Positions 8,467 through 17,842 are shown, counted from the first letter of the stretch. The stretch: DNA of 64,000 nucleotides from UMGS1649 sp045534225 (GCA_045534225.1 JAZSJJ010000011.1:124001-188000), one strand, 5' to 3'. Numbers and translations are program-made. The notes: a model not told the origin generated them from the sequence alone.

Positions 8467-9132
8467 CTACACTATCATTTCATCGTCATCTAATGAAATT
8501 TCCACATCATTAGCTTCAGCTACAGGAGCTTCTTTCATAACTTCTGGTAGTTTTAACATACCATGGCTCATAGCTTCTAATCTTTTACCATCAGTTGCTA
8601 CTACAGCACCTCTGTTATAGTTACCTTTTATTTCTAGAACTACATAAGGTCTTAAAGGTAATAGTTTGCACATACCTTTAACTTCTTTAGTCACTTCGTC
8701 TATATGTAAAGTTGGTTTAACTTCTTCACATGTTATAGTGTCAATTATGGCAAATCTTCTCTTCATATTTGGTGTATATGTAAATTCTTTGTACTCTACA
8801 TTAGAATCATTGTATAGGCTGCCATAAGATAATGCTAATTTATCTTCTGTTGGCACTAATCCGTTACTATCTAATAACCCTGTGCTTAGTACTGCTTTAC
8901 TTTTTGTTAGTGTTAAAAGAACAATATCTTGTTTGCCATCAAAATCTGGTATAACAGAATATTCTTTAACTATTCTTCCTGCAATTTCTTTGTTTGTAGC
9001 GTCAAGTTTTTGTAAAGAATAATACACCTCACCCTTTACAAACTCTGAATCGTTCTCTTCTACAAGGAATGCTAATGTTCTTGTACCTGGAACGTCCACT
9101 ATTTCAAATTTATTCATTTGTATACTTTCCAT
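8467..9132 (-). CDS. hypothetical protein cotranscribed with the VirD4-like ATPase
   Basis: Not recognised. The 221-residue protein is predicted soluble and mostly beta-rich, with repeated short hydrophobic strands (FEIVDVPGTRTLAFLVE, DIVLLTLTKSK, RFAIIDTITCEE, RPYVVLEIKG) and a very acidic C-terminal tail (VEISLDDDEMIV). No signal peptide or transmembrane helix is visible. It begins with ATG at 9132 after AGGAGGAATAT and has a clear sigma-A promoter upstream. The 15-base spacing to the VirD4-like gene argues for a joint function, such as a cargo, adaptor or accessory of the coupling ATPase. Confidence 0.75.
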   Translation of the reverse strand: MESIQMNKFEIVDVPGTRTLAFLVEENDSEFVKGEVYYSLQKLDATNKEIAGRIVKEYSVIPDFDGKQDIVLLTLTKSKAVLSTGLLDSNGLVPTEDKLALSYGSLYNDSNVEYKEFTYTPNMKRRFAIIDTITCEEVKPTLHIDEVTKEVKGMCKLLPLRPYVVLEIKGNYNRGAVVATDGKRLEAMSHGMLKLPEVMKEAPVAEANDVEISLDDDEMIV

Positions 9133-9171
9133 ATATTCCTCCTATTTTTTCAAATAGTATTCTACGAATCC

Positions 9172-9200
9172 ATTATATTATATATAGATTTTTTTTTCAA
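9172..9200 (-). promoter_or_regulatory. sigma-A promoter for the 221-aa/VirD4 operon
   Basis: TTGAAA (9195-9200) and TATAAT (9172-9177) separated by 17 bases on the minus strand. It uncouples this operon from the histidine-kinase gene upstream, which ends in its own terminator. Confidence 0.6.
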
Positions 9201-9234
9201 CACATAAAGTTTAATTATTTTAATAAAATTTACA

Positions 9235-9259
9235 TAGAAAAAGAGCTATTTCTAGCCCT
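9235..9259 (-). terminator. terminator at the end of the GHKL kinase gene
   Basis: AGGGCTA / TAGCTCT stem with a GAAA loop, then five T on the minus strand. It overlaps the kinase stop codon. Confidence 0.65.
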
Positions 9260-10700
9260 CATTTTTATTTATAATTATATTCTCTCTATCACACTTTTCT
9301 TTTAGCAGTTCTGCTCTATATGAATTAACAACATATTCACAGTTTCCATTAAATACAAAAGCTACAGATTTTGTATATTCTAAGTCTTGTAGTTCACTAA
9401 TAACCAAACTTGCTTTAGTTTCCTTAAGAGTTTCAAAAGTAGTTAGGAATCCTATACCAGTACCACCTGTTGTAACTTGTTCCTTTCCTAATTTTAATAA
9501 TGTGTCTATTGTAAACTCAACGCCATTATCTAATATGCATATTTCATACACATCATCTTTTAATCCTAAAACAACCATTATTTCTTTATTTGAAGATTCA
9601 GATTTGTTTACCGCATTAATAGCATCACGAATATGGTCACCTAATAATATTTCTAATCTACTTTTAGAAATGTAATTATTAATTAAAGGCTCTATACTAT
9701 CTTGTATATTTAACTTAAAATCTATATTATTCTTTGCACATTCTGTTTGCATGTACTTAAACATATTATCTATTTCTACAATATTAGTTTTAGGTAATAC
9801 ATTAAGCCCTTTAATAATTTCACATTCTTTAGAATATTCTGATGTGAGTTCGTTAATTATATTTAATATATTTTCGCTCGCACCTGCCTTATCTACATTC
9901 CCAGACATATTTTGTTTTACCATTAATTCTAATGCCTTTTGTCTGTTGTAGAATTCATGTCTTATTTTGCTTGTATTAAATTTCTCTCGACTTAGCTTCT
10001 CTATTTCTTTATCCTTGGAAGCTATCTCCTCTTTATATTCGTCTAAGGTTTTAAGTAATAACGAATGTTTATATTGCATAGTTAGTGTTCTTTGTATCAT
10101 AATATACATGGTTATGCCAAGAAGTATTAATACTGCTAACAAATTATTAACAATAGTGGCAATTCCATCATACATAGTACTCATTAGTGCAGCAATTAAC
10201 ACAACAGTTATGCTTATATATAACACTATTAATTCTAGTATTTCGTTATTCATTTTATCTTTAATAAAAGCGAAACCTTTTCTAAACCTTTTTATTTTGA
10301 AGAACAAAACTACTAAAATAAATTGTATTAACGATAATATAATAGTTCCTATTAATTTATCATCAACCAATTTATATAAAAAGAAACTTAAAAATATTGC
10401 AAATACCAAAGTTACATTACTTATAGCATACGATATTATTACTGCAACTAGCGATTGGCCGACTTTCTTTTCAAACAATCTACTTATTATAATTGAACAT
10501 ATCGAATACATAATTAGTATTAATAGTAATGAGTTAATTTGGCCTTTTAATAAAACATAACCAGTTGATATTAATAAATTTACAACCAAAAATTTAAGTT
10601 TATTAACAAATGTATTTTCAACGTTAAACATCTTATTACAGCAATAAAATATACACAAATTCGCAATAAATATTTTTATAAAAAGTGTAATCAAATCCAT
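9252..10700 (-). CDS. AgrC-like GHKL sensor histidine kinase
   Basis: A membrane sensor of the AgrC/VirS type, which usually detects extracellular peptides and signals to LytTR regulators. The 482-residue protein has about six N-terminal transmembrane segments (5-200), a coiled linker (210-240), the H-box KIRHEFYNRQKAL with phospho-acceptor H248, and a C-terminal GHKL ATPase domain (about 330-465) with CILDNG and the G-box GGTGIGF. The N-box is atypical: LLGDHIRDAINAV instead of the usual GNLxDNAxxA, so ATP binding may be altered. Start ATG at 10700 after GGTGGGA. No response regulator is adjacent. It lies 98 bases downstream of the 12-codon ORF and its Spo0A-box promoter, with a hairpin between them. 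Confidence 0.82.
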   Translation of the reverse strand: MDLITLFIKIFIANLCIFYCCNKMFNVENTFVNKLKFLVVNLLISTGYVLLKGQINSLLLILIMYSICSIIISRLFEKKVGQSLVAVIISYAISNVTLVFAIFLSFFLYKLVDDKLIGTIILSLIQFILVVLFFKIKRFRKGFAFIKDKMNNEILELIVLYISITVVLIAALMSTMYDGIATIVNNLLAVLILLGITMYIMIQRTLTMQYKHSLLLKTLDEYKEEIASKDKEIEKLSREKFNTSKIRHEFYNRQKALELMVKQNMSGNVDKAGASENILNIINELTSEYSKECEIIKGLNVLPKTNIVEIDNMFKYMQTECAKNNIDFKLNIQDSIEPLINNYISKSRLEILLGDHIRDAINAVNKSESSNKEIMVVLGLKDDVYEICILDNGVEFTIDTLLKLGKEQVTTGGTGIGFLTTFETLKETKASLVISELQDLEYTKSVAFVFNGNCEYVVNSYRAELLKEKCDRENIIINKNEG

Positions 10701-10733
10701 ATTTATAATCCCACCATATTTTTACATATTATA

Positions 10734-10773
10734 CACAAAATAATAGGAATAATCAACTTTTATTGATTATTCC
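10734..10773 (-). terminator. hairpin between the peptide ORF and the kinase gene
   Basis: Perfect 11-bp stem GGAATAATCAA / TTGATTATTCC, loop 6, followed on the minus strand by TATTATTTTG. The U-tract is broken by single A residues, so it may be a partial terminator that reduces transcription into the kinase gene. Confidence 0.55.
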
Positions 10774-10797
10774 TTAAAATCAACAGGTGTTTAGATT

Positions 10798-10836
10798 TTA
10801 TCTAAAACAATATAGTACCCACTCCCAGAAACTCAT
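10798..10836 (-). CDS. 12-residue peptide ORF upstream of the GHKL kinase
   Basis: A 12-codon ORF encoding MSFWEWVLYCFR, preceded by GGAGGTGAACGGT, one of the best ribosome binding sites in the window. It has two Trp, one Cys, and is amphipathic and hydrophobic. It sits on a short leader between a promoter region carrying three tandem Spo0A-like boxes and a hairpin, directly ahead of an AgrC-like kinase gene. No export or processing gene is adjacent. It could be a signalling peptide, a small membrane peptide or a leader peptide controlling readthrough into the kinase. I know no family it belongs to. That it is translated is likely from the ribosome binding site; its role is inference. Confidence 0.55.
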   Translation of the reverse strand: MSFWEWVLYCFR

Positions 10837-10898
10837 ACCGTTCACCTCCAACCTCTTATGACTAATAATTATCATTTTGGTTGTTTGTGAAATTGGTA

Positions 10899-10951
10899 AT
10901 TATGTTTTGGTGTGAGTATGTTACTTTGACAAAATGTGACAAAATTCGACA
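10899..10951 (-). promoter_or_regulatory. Spo0A-type promoter: three tandem 0A boxes upstream of the peptide/kinase genes
   Basis: On the minus strand, three copies at exact 10-base period read TGTCGAATTT, TGTCACATTT and TGTCAAAGTA (10951 down to about 10924). The first contains an exact Spo0A box (TGTCGAA); the others match 5/7 and 6/7. A -10-like CATAAT follows (10899-10904), with the third box covering the -35 region, as in Spo0A-activated sigma-A promoters. The predicted leader to the peptide ATG is about 55 bases. Confidence 0.6.
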
Positions 10952-10989
10952 TTGATTTTACATATGTAAATTTATGGTTGAATTGGTCA

Positions 10990-11018
10990 TAAAAAAAGAG
11001 TAACTTTTGTTACTCTTT
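10990..11018 (-). terminator. intrinsic terminator after ftsH
   Basis: 10-bp stem AAAGAGTAAC / GTTACTCTTT with a 4-base loop followed by a run of T on the minus strand. It ends the gdpP-rplI-dnaB-tilS-ftsH operon. Confidence 0.85.
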
Positions 11019-11022
11019 ATCT

Positions 11023-12945
11023 TTATTTATTTTCTTCTGTAGTAGTTTCTGGTTTTGTTTCTTCCTTTTTCTCTTCTACTACTTCTGGTTTTGCTTCTTC
11101 TTTTACTTCTTCTACTTTAGGTTCTTCTTTCTTTTCTTTTTTACCTGTAAAGATTTCTTCAAATTCTTCTGCGTCAATCTTTTCTTTTTCTAATAGAAGT
11201 TTTGCTGTTGTATGAAGTTTATCCATATTATCTGTTAGTAATTGTTCTGCTTTATCATAAGCTGTAATTACTATATTCTTAACTTCTTCATCTATTTCTG
11301 CAGCTACTTTTTCACTGTAGTTTCTTTGACTTCCGAAGTCTCTACCTAAGAATACTTCTTCTTGGCTTGCTCCAAATGTTATTGGTCCAAGTTTATCGCT
11401 CATACCATAACGCATTACCATATTTCTAGCAATTTTTGAAGCTCTTTCTATGTCGTTCGAAGCACCTGTACTTATATCGTTTAGTACAAGTTTTTCTGCT
11501 ACTCTACCACCTAGAAGTGATACTATGTGTTCTTCCATTTCTAGTTTTGAAGCATAAGATTTGTCTTCATTTGGTTTATACATTGTGTATCCACCAGCCA
11601 TACCTCTTGGTATAATTGAGATTTGATGTACTGTATCATGATTCTTTAAGAATCTAGATACTATAGCATGCCCAGCTTCATGATATGCAGTAAGTTTCTT
11701 ATCTCTGTCAGATATTACTTTACTACGTTTTTCTGGTCCCATCATTACTTTTACTAATGCTTCTTCAGCATCTATCATATCTATTTGTTTTTTATTTTTT
11801 CTAGCTGCTAAAAGCGCTGATTCATTTATCATATTCTCAAGGTCTGCTCCTGAAAATCCTGCTGTATTTTTAGCTATTACCTTGAAATCTACACTTTCTA
11901 CAAATGGTTTTCCTTTTGCATGTAGTTTTAATATTTCTTCTCTTGCTGCTATATCTGGTTCTCCAACAACCACTTGTCTATCAAAACGTCCTGGTCTTAA
12001 TAACGCTGGATCTAGTATATCTGGTCTGTTTGTTGCAGCCATTACTATAATATTTTCGTTTGTTCCGAAACCATCCATTTCAACTAGAAGTTGGTTAAGT
12101 GTTTGTTCTCTTTCATCATGTCCTCCACCTAAGCCTGCACCTCTTTGACGTCCTACTGCATCTATTTCATCTATAAATACTATACAAGGATTTACTTTTT
12201 TAGCTTCTTCAAATAAATCTCTTACACGTGATGCACCAACACCAACGAACATTTCTACGAAGTCTGATCCACTTATTGAGAAGAATGGTACGCCTGCTTC
12301 TCCAGCTACTGCTTTAGCAAGTAATGTTTTACCTGTACCAGGTCCACCTACTAGAAGTATTCCTTTTGGTATTCTTGCTCCCATTTCTTTGAACTTTTTA
12401 GGATCCTTTAAGAAGTCTACTATTTCTACTAGCTCTTCTTTTTCTTCTTTAAGTCCTGCTACATTTTCAAATGTTACTTTTTTAGCATTTGGATTTGTAA
12501 GTTTCGCTCTGTTTTTACCAAAGTTTAATGTACTGTTATTTCCATTCCCCATTTGTTTCATCATAAAGAACAGTAAGAACCCAGCAACACCAATCAACAT
12601 TAGATTTGGTAACATTCCGCCAATTACAGACATGCTTGATTGTTCCTTAACCGTTAATTCAAATTCTCCTGCTTTTATTCTGTCTTCTACCGCTTCCATA
12701 AATGCTGTAGCTGAAACTAATGTTACATTTCTTTTTGTCGTATCGTTTTTGTATACAACTACTGCAGATGTTCTATCATATGACATTTCAATAGATTCTA
12801 TTTTTTGTTCTTCTATCTTAGTCATAAGTTCAGAATAATCTATTTTCTTTGATTCATTTTCTTTTTGTCCAGAGATTAACATTACCACTACTAATATTAT
12901 TAGTAAATAGTTCATCACTCCTTTGAAAAATCCTGTCTTTTTCAA
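11023..12945 (-). CDS. ftsH: ATP-dependent zinc metalloprotease FtsH
   Basis: Membrane-anchored AAA+ protease for quality control of membrane proteins. Counting from the ATG at 12960, landmarks are transmembrane segments at about 17-30 and 115-135, Walker A GGPGTGKT (205-212), Walker B VFIDEIDA (about 261-268), and the zinc site HEAGH (427-431). A Lys/Glu-rich acidic tail of about 45 residues ends the protein. The likely start is TTG at 12945 (codon 6 of the longest reading), because a perfect AGGAGG sits inside codons 2-3 of the ATG reading, 6 bases before that TTG. Last gene of the operon after tilS; the hpt gene that often lies between tilS and ftsH in Firmicutes is absent. Confidence 0.96.
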   Translation of the reverse strand: MKKTGFFKGVMNYLLIILVVVMLISGQKENESKKIDYSELMTKIEEQKIESIEMSYDRTSAVVVYKNDTTKRNVTLVSATAFMEAVEDRIKAGEFELTVKEQSSMSVIGGMLPNLMLIGVAGFLLFFMMKQMGNGNNSTLNFGKNRAKLTNPNAKKVTFENVAGLKEEKEELVEIVDFLKDPKKFKEMGARIPKGILLVGGPGTGKTLLAKAVAGEAGVPFFSISGSDFVEMFVGVGASRVRDLFEEAKKVNPCIVFIDEIDAVGRQRGAGLGGGHDEREQTLNQLLVEMDGFGTNENIIVMAATNRPDILDPALLRPGRFDRQVVVGEPDIAAREEILKLHAKGKPFVESVDFKVIAKNTAGFSGADLENMINESALLAARKNKKQIDMIDAEEALVKVMMGPEKRSKVISDRDKKLTAYHEAGHAIVSRFLKNHDTVHQISIIPRGMAGGYTMYKPNEDKSYASKLEMEEHIVSLLGGRVAEKLVLNDISTGASNDIERASKIARNMVMRYGMSDKLGPITFGASQEEVFLGRDFGSQRNYSEKVAAEIDEEVKNIVITAYDKAEQLLTDNMDKLHTTAKLLLEKEKIDAEEFEEIFTGKKEKKEEPKVEEVKEEAKPEVVEEKKEETKPETTTEENK

Positions 12946-13015
12946 TTTGTTCCTCCTCATTTTGTCTTACTAGTCTAACATATTTAATATGTTTATTCAA
13001 TGATTGTGTGTTCTT

Positions 13016-14026
13016 TTACACATTCTTCATAAATACCGCTGTATTCTTTTTAACAATTACAACTTTATATTTATTACCTAATATGTATTGTTTGCCAGTA
13101 ATGTTTGCTTCTATTAACTTACACGTGTCTTTAACATGTATCATTTCCACATTTTGCACATTACCTAACAGTTCCGTTAAGATCTGTCTAACAAGTCTAA
13201 ATTTCATAGCATCAGAATACTCGTTAAATTTTCTTGTATCTATTGCTATTTCATTTTCAGTCATTTTTGCACCAAGATTATTATATGCATCTTTTACCGC
13301 ATTTAATATTATTTCGTTATCTTGCTTGTTTATTTTTGCCATTCTATTTAGTGCTGTAATAATATTGGGATTAAATTCTTGTTCTATTTTTTTAAGCAAA
13401 TCATTACGCACTTTATTACGAGTATAATCGTTTTCTAGATTTGTTTTATCTATTGCATATGGTATTTTATTTTCATCTAAATACTCTAATATGTCTTTTT
13501 TGTCTATGTCTAATATTGGTCTTATTATATCTTTATTAATATATTCCATACCGCTTAATCCTTGAAGTCCTGCACCTCTTAAAAAGTTTAGCATTATTGT
13601 TTCAGCGTTATCTCCTGCGTTATGCGCTACTGCAATTTTAGTGGCATTTAGGTCCTCTTTAACCTTGTTAAAGAAACCATATCTTACACGTCTACCACAT
13701 TCTTCTGTACCTATTTTTAGTTTTTTAGCTTCCGCTTCAACATCTATCTCTAATACATGGAATGGAACTCCAAGTGAGGTTGCATATTCCATAGCGAGAT
13801 TTTGATCATATCCTGCTTCTTCACGAATTTTATGATTAATATGCGCAGCATGTAGTCTATATGTAATACCTTTTTCTTTTTCTATTACAGGTTTAAGTAT
13901 GCTTAATGCGTGAATAAGAAATATTGAATCCGGTCCTCCTGAAAGGCCAATTACAATTATATCTTTATCCTCAATTAAATTGTATGTATATATATTATTT
14001 TTTACCTGTTCTAATAATTTATTCAT
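13016..14026 (-). CDS. tilS: tRNA(Ile)-lysidine synthetase TilS
   Basis: Modifies C34 of tRNA-Ile(CAU) to lysidine, so that AUA is read as Ile. The 336-residue protein has the PP-loop ATP-binding motif SGGPDS (29-34), then HINHKIREEA and IRPILDIDKKDI. At 336 residues it is shorter than B. subtilis or E. coli TilS (about 430-470), lacking most of the C-terminal substrate domain, like short versions known in some bacteria. AGGGAGAACA precedes the ATG. It lies 17 bases after dnaB and about 70 before ftsH. Confidence 0.92.
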   Translation of the reverse strand: MNKLLEQVKNNIYTYNLIEDKDIIVIGLSGGPDSIFLIHALSILKPVIEKEKGITYRLHAAHINHKIREEAGYDQNLAMEYATSLGVPFHVLEIDVEAEAKKLKIGTEECGRRVRYGFFNKVKEDLNATKIAVAHNAGDNAETIMLNFLRGAGLQGLSGMEYINKDIIRPILDIDKKDILEYLDENKIPYAIDKTNLENDYTRNKVRNDLLKKIEQEFNPNIITALNRMAKINKQDNEIILNAVKDAYNNLGAKMTENEIAIDTRKFNEYSDAMKFRLVRQILTELLGNVQNVEMIHVKDTCKLIEANITGKQYILGNKYKVVIVKKNTAVFMKNV

Positions 14027-14043
14027 TGTTCTCCCTGTTTAAT

Positions 14044-15375
14044 TTAGCCATTATATAAATTTGCAAACTTAGTGTAATTTGGTAACCATGCAAGTTCTAC
14101 TGTACCTGTTGAACCTTGTCTGTTTTTAGCTACAATTACTTCTGCTATGTTTTTCTTTTCTGTTTCTGGATTGTAATAGTCGTCTCTGTATAAGAACATG
14201 ACTATATCTGCGTCTTGCTCTATTGATCCAGATTCACGAAGGTCACTTAGCATTGGTCTATGGTCTGGTCTTTGTTCCGCAGCACGAGATAATTGTGATA
14301 ATGCAATAACTGGAACGTCTATTTCCTTTGCAAGCACTTTAAGTCCTCTACTGATTTCAGATATTTCTTGTTGACGACTTTCGCCTTTACCTTTAGATTC
14401 CATAAGTTGTAGATAGTCTATTACAACTAGTCCAATTCCTTTTTCTAGTTTTGCTTTTCTACATTTTGCTCTTAGCTCTGCAGAAGATAAACCTGGTGTA
14501 TCTTCTATGTATATTGGAGTTTCAGATAAATCTCCACTTGCTTTACCTAGTTTTACCCAGTCATCTGCATCTAGTTTACCAGTTCTAACTTTCATACTAT
14601 CTACCTGTGCTTCAGAACAAAGTATTCTGTTTACCATTTGTTCTTTAGACATTTCGAGACTGAATATTAATACTGGCACATTGGCTTTTGCAACTGCTGT
14701 TGCAATGTTAAGTGCAAATGCAGATTTACCCATGGCAGGTCTTGCTGCAACAATTATTAAGTCTGAATTGTTAAGTCCAGATGTTTTTAAATCTAAATCT
14801 TTAAATCCACTTTCCATGCCAGATACACTAGCTTTGCTATTGTATAGTTTTTCTATATTCTCGAAAGTGTCTACTAATATGTCTTTAATACTAGCGTAGC
14901 CTTTTGCCGCTCTACTTTGTAATACATCAAAGATTTTCTTTTCTGCCATATCTATTATTTCATCAACTTCTTCAGTTTCGGCATAACCGTATGAAATAAT
15001 ATCATTTGCTGCTTTAATTAAAGAACGAAGTGTTGCTTTTTCTTCAACAATTTTAACATAAGAATCTATATTTGATGTAGTTGGAACCATATCTACTAAA
15101 GATGATAGATATGCATCTCCTCCTACTTTTTCTATAGAATTTCTAAGCTTTAATGCTTCTCTTACTGTTAATATGTCTATTGGATCACCTTTCCTATAAA
15201 TATCTAGCATTGCTGAGAATATTTCTTTATGGTCATCTCTATAGAAATCCCCTGGCTTTAACACTTCAATTGCTTTAGCTATAGCATCTTTGTCTACAAG
15301 CATTGAGCCCAAAACAGCCTGTTCAGCATAAACATCACTAGGTGATATTTTACTTGTCACAGCCTCTTTTTCCAT
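14044..15375 (-). CDS. dnaB: replicative DNA helicase DnaB
   Basis: Hexameric helicase that unwinds DNA ahead of the replisome. The 443-residue protein has the primase-binding N-terminal domain (AEQAVLGSML near residue 18) and a RecA-like C-terminal domain with Walker A ARPAMGKS, then FSLEMS, VIDYLQLM and the arginine-finger region LSQLSRAAEQR. Length is normal and there is no intein. AGGAGGTATCAC precedes the ATG. It follows rplI by 10 bases in gdpP-rplI-dnaB, a conserved Firmicutes order. Its likely loaders, DnaD-like and DnaI/DnaC-like proteins, are encoded at 46-48 kb. Confidence 0.97.
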   Translation of the reverse strand: MEKEAVTSKISPSDVYAEQAVLGSMLVDKDAIAKAIEVLKPGDFYRDDHKEIFSAMLDIYRKGDPIDILTVREALKLRNSIEKVGGDAYLSSLVDMVPTTSNIDSYVKIVEEKATLRSLIKAANDIISYGYAETEEVDEIIDMAEKKIFDVLQSRAAKGYASIKDILVDTFENIEKLYNSKASVSGMESGFKDLDLKTSGLNNSDLIIVAARPAMGKSAFALNIATAVAKANVPVLIFSLEMSKEQMVNRILCSEAQVDSMKVRTGKLDADDWVKLGKASGDLSETPIYIEDTPGLSSAELRAKCRKAKLEKGIGLVVIDYLQLMESKGKGESRQQEISEISRGLKVLAKEIDVPVIALSQLSRAAEQRPDHRPMLSDLRESGSIEQDADIVMFLYRDDYYNPETEKKNIAEVIVAKNRQGSTGTVELAWLPNYTKFANLYNG

Positions 15376-15385
15376 GTGATACCTC

Positions 15386-15832
15386 CTAAATATTACTTAC
15401 TCTTACCTTTAGGTTTGCTATTACTCCTTCGTATAATTTCACTTTAGCAGTATACACTCCTGTAGTTTTTATTGCATCATCTAATGTAATTTTCTTTTTA
15501 TCTACATCTATACCACTTGTTTTCTTTAGTTCATCACTTATTTCTTTAGAAGTTACGCTTCCAAATAATTTACCGTTATCTGCTGTTTTTACTTTGAAAT
15601 CTACTATGATTTCTTCTATTTTCCCTTTTAATTCTTGTGCATTTTCTCTATCTGTGTCTTTCTTAAATTGTATTGCTGATTTTTTAGTTGTAGCTTCAGA
15701 AACAGATTTATTATCTGCTGGTGTTGCTAACTTTTTAGGAAACAAAAAGTTTCTTGCATATCCTTCGCTTACATTAACTATGTCTAATTTTTTCCCTAAT
15801 CCTTTTACATTTTCGTTTAATACTACTTTCAT
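15386..15832 (-). CDS. rplI: 50S ribosomal protein L9
   Basis: Large-subunit protein with two globular domains joined by a long helix, near the L1 stalk. The 148-residue protein begins MKVVLNENVKGLGKKLD and contains GYARNFLFPKKLA, the L9 signature, then a charged connecting helix and a C-terminal domain with KLFGSVTSKEI. AGGAGGAAACATAA precedes the ATG. Part of gdpP-rplI-dnaB; length and order are typical. Confidence 0.97.
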   Translation of the reverse strand: MKVVLNENVKGLGKKLDIVNVSEGYARNFLFPKKLATPADNKSVSEATTKKSAIQFKKDTDRENAQELKGKIEEIIVDFKVKTADNGKLFGSVTSKEISDELKKTSGIDVDKKKITLDDAIKTTGVYTAKVKLYEGVIANLKVRVSNI

Positions 15833-15856
15833 TTATGTTTCCTCCTTTATTTAATT

Positions 15857-17842
15857 TTAATCTTTTAATGAATATTCTTCTATTATTCCTAATAGTTTTT
15901 CTTTGGCTTCCTCTGCTGTAACACCTGTTAGTTGTGCTCCTGCAAATGTGATGTGTCCACCACCGCCAAGTTTTTCTAATATTGCTTGAACATTTATATC
16001 TCCAAGAGATCTTCCGGAAATATTTACATTTCCATTCATTTCGCATAGAACAAACGATGCTACAACACCTGTTATAGATAGAAGTTCGTCTGCTGCTTGT
16101 GCTGTTATTACAGAAATGTTCTCATGCTCTTCCTTACAAATAGACATCGCTATCTTTCCATCTATTATTTCTGCGTTCTTAACAATATTTACTTTTGCCA
16201 TATATGTTTCAAAATCGTTTTGGAACATATGCTTAAGTTCTGTTATATCTAGGCCTGTTTTCTTTAAGTATGCTGATGCTTCAAATGTTCTTACACCAGT
16301 TTTGAATGTAAAGTTTTTAGTATCTATTACTATTCCACTGAATAATGCTTCAGCTTCTCTTTCTTCAAGTTTAACTTCATCCATACACATTAGAAGTTCT
16401 GTTACAAGTTCCGATGTAGAAGATGCATATACTTCATGATATGTTAGTATTGGATTTTCTATAAACTCTGGACCACGTCTATGGTGATCTATTACTACTA
16501 CTTTATCGAATTCCTCTAGTATATCTGGAGCTGCTAGATAACTTTGCTTATGTGTATCTACTACTACAAGAAGTGAATTTTCAAAATCTAGTTTTTTAGC
16601 ATCATCTTTTCCAATAAATACATCTTGGTAATCTTTTAATTCTCCTAGTCTATCCATCACATATTTAGTTGAATTATTATTTTTTACATCAACTATTATC
16701 TTAGATTCTTTACCTAATGTTTTTGCGACTTTAAATATACCTGCTGCCGCACCTATACAGTCTATGTCTGTATTCTTATGCCCAACAATGTATACGTTCT
16801 CTACGTTTTGTATTATTTCTTTTAGAGATTGAGATATCATTCTTGCTCTTACTCTTGTTGTTTTTTCTAATTGTTTTCCTGTATCTCCATACATATCGTA
16901 TTTCTTTTTAGTTTTAATAACCGCTTGATTTCCACCTCTACCCATAGCTACATCTAGTGCAGTCATAGCAGATTTGTATCTTCCAGATAGAGTATCTTCA
17001 TCATAAGATAAACCAATACTTATTGTTACAGGTATCTTTACTTTATCCTCGGATACTTTGTTTATTCTTTCAAGTATTTCAAAAGAATTTTCTTCTAGTT
17101 CTCTTACATATTGTTTTTCTATGAAATACACGTATTTATCTTTTTCTATCTTAGTTACAATACCTTCGTATTTACCTATCCAAGACATTATTTCTTTATC
17201 TATTCCAGATATTGTTGTTACTTTATCTAGTTCATCTAATCCTTGTAACACATCATCGTAGCTGTCTATTGTTATTACGCCTACTGTTGTACGTTTGTCT
17301 TCAAGAGCTTTATCCAAAACAGATTCTTTAGTTACATCCACAAATATTACAAGTTTGCCATATTCATCTCCAATAGCCATGTCTGTTATGTATAATTGAA
17401 ATTCTTTGTCTGCTACTTTGAATTTAGCATTTTCTTTTCTACTTGTTTTGTTTAGTTCAACAATTAGTTCCATTAAGAATTCTTTTATTTCTAATTCTGC
17501 ACTTATTGTATTTTCCCAAACAACTTTTCCTGTGTTAGATATATACATTACAGGTAGCTTTAAGTTGCGAATGTTTTTCCCAACTGCGTTTTCAAAACCC
17601 AATTTTAGTTGTTCTACTCTTGACGCTCTAAGTCTAAGTTCCGAATATAATATAGATACTGTATATGCTGCCATAACTGCTATTAATATTAAATTAGTTA
17701 TGTTTTTTTCTGGTGCAAGTATTTGGTTATTTGTTGCAAGCATAACAATAACAACCAAATATATTAATGGACTTAATATTGTTTTGGCTATCATTCTTTT
17801 ATATCCTTTTTCTGTTACTAATTTTTGGTTTTTCTGTTTCAT
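15857..17842 (-). CDS. gdpP: cyclic-di-AMP phosphodiesterase GdpP
   Basis: Membrane enzyme that hydrolyses c-di-AMP and so controls potassium, osmotic and cell-wall homeostasis. The 661-residue protein has two N-terminal transmembrane segments, a PAS-like domain, a degenerate GGDEF domain (TISIGLSYDEDTLSG), and DHH and DHHA1 domains carrying GHKNTDIDC, VVDTHKQS, VIDHHRRG and the terminal GGGGHITFAG. I chose the ATG at 17842, with AGGTGGG 4-5 bases upstream; a GTG at 17860 would overlap that site. It heads the operon with rplI and dnaB, its usual place in Firmicutes. Length fits the family (about 650-670). Confidence 0.95.
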   Translation of the reverse strand: MKQKNQKLVTEKGYKRMIAKTILSPLIYLVVIVMLATNNQILAPEKNITNLILIAVMAAYTVSILYSELRLRASRVEQLKLGFENAVGKNIRNLKLPVMYISNTGKVVWENTISAELEIKEFLMELIVELNKTSRKENAKFKVADKEFQLYITDMAIGDEYGKLVIFVDVTKESVLDKALEDKRTTVGVITIDSYDDVLQGLDELDKVTTISGIDKEIMSWIGKYEGIVTKIEKDKYVYFIEKQYVRELEENSFEILERINKVSEDKVKIPVTISIGLSYDEDTLSGRYKSAMTALDVAMGRGGNQAVIKTKKKYDMYGDTGKQLEKTTRVRARMISQSLKEIIQNVENVYIVGHKNTDIDCIGAAAGIFKVAKTLGKESKIIVDVKNNNSTKYVMDRLGELKDYQDVFIGKDDAKKLDFENSLLVVVDTHKQSYLAAPDILEEFDKVVVIDHHRRGPEFIENPILTYHEVYASSTSELVTELLMCMDEVKLEEREAEALFSGIVIDTKNFTFKTGVRTFEASAYLKKTGLDITELKHMFQNDFETYMAKVNIVKNAEIIDGKIAMSICKEEHENISVITAQAADELLSITGVVASFVLCEMNGNVNISGRSLGDINVQAILEKLGGGGHITFAGAQLTGVTAEEAKEKLLGIIEEYSLKD

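Noticed and set aside
15774..16046. A basic Cys/Arg-rich 90-residue reading frame overlapping the end of gdpP and the start of rplI
   Set aside because: It is out of frame within two conserved genes, has no ribosome binding site, and its composition is a by-product of the overlapping codons.
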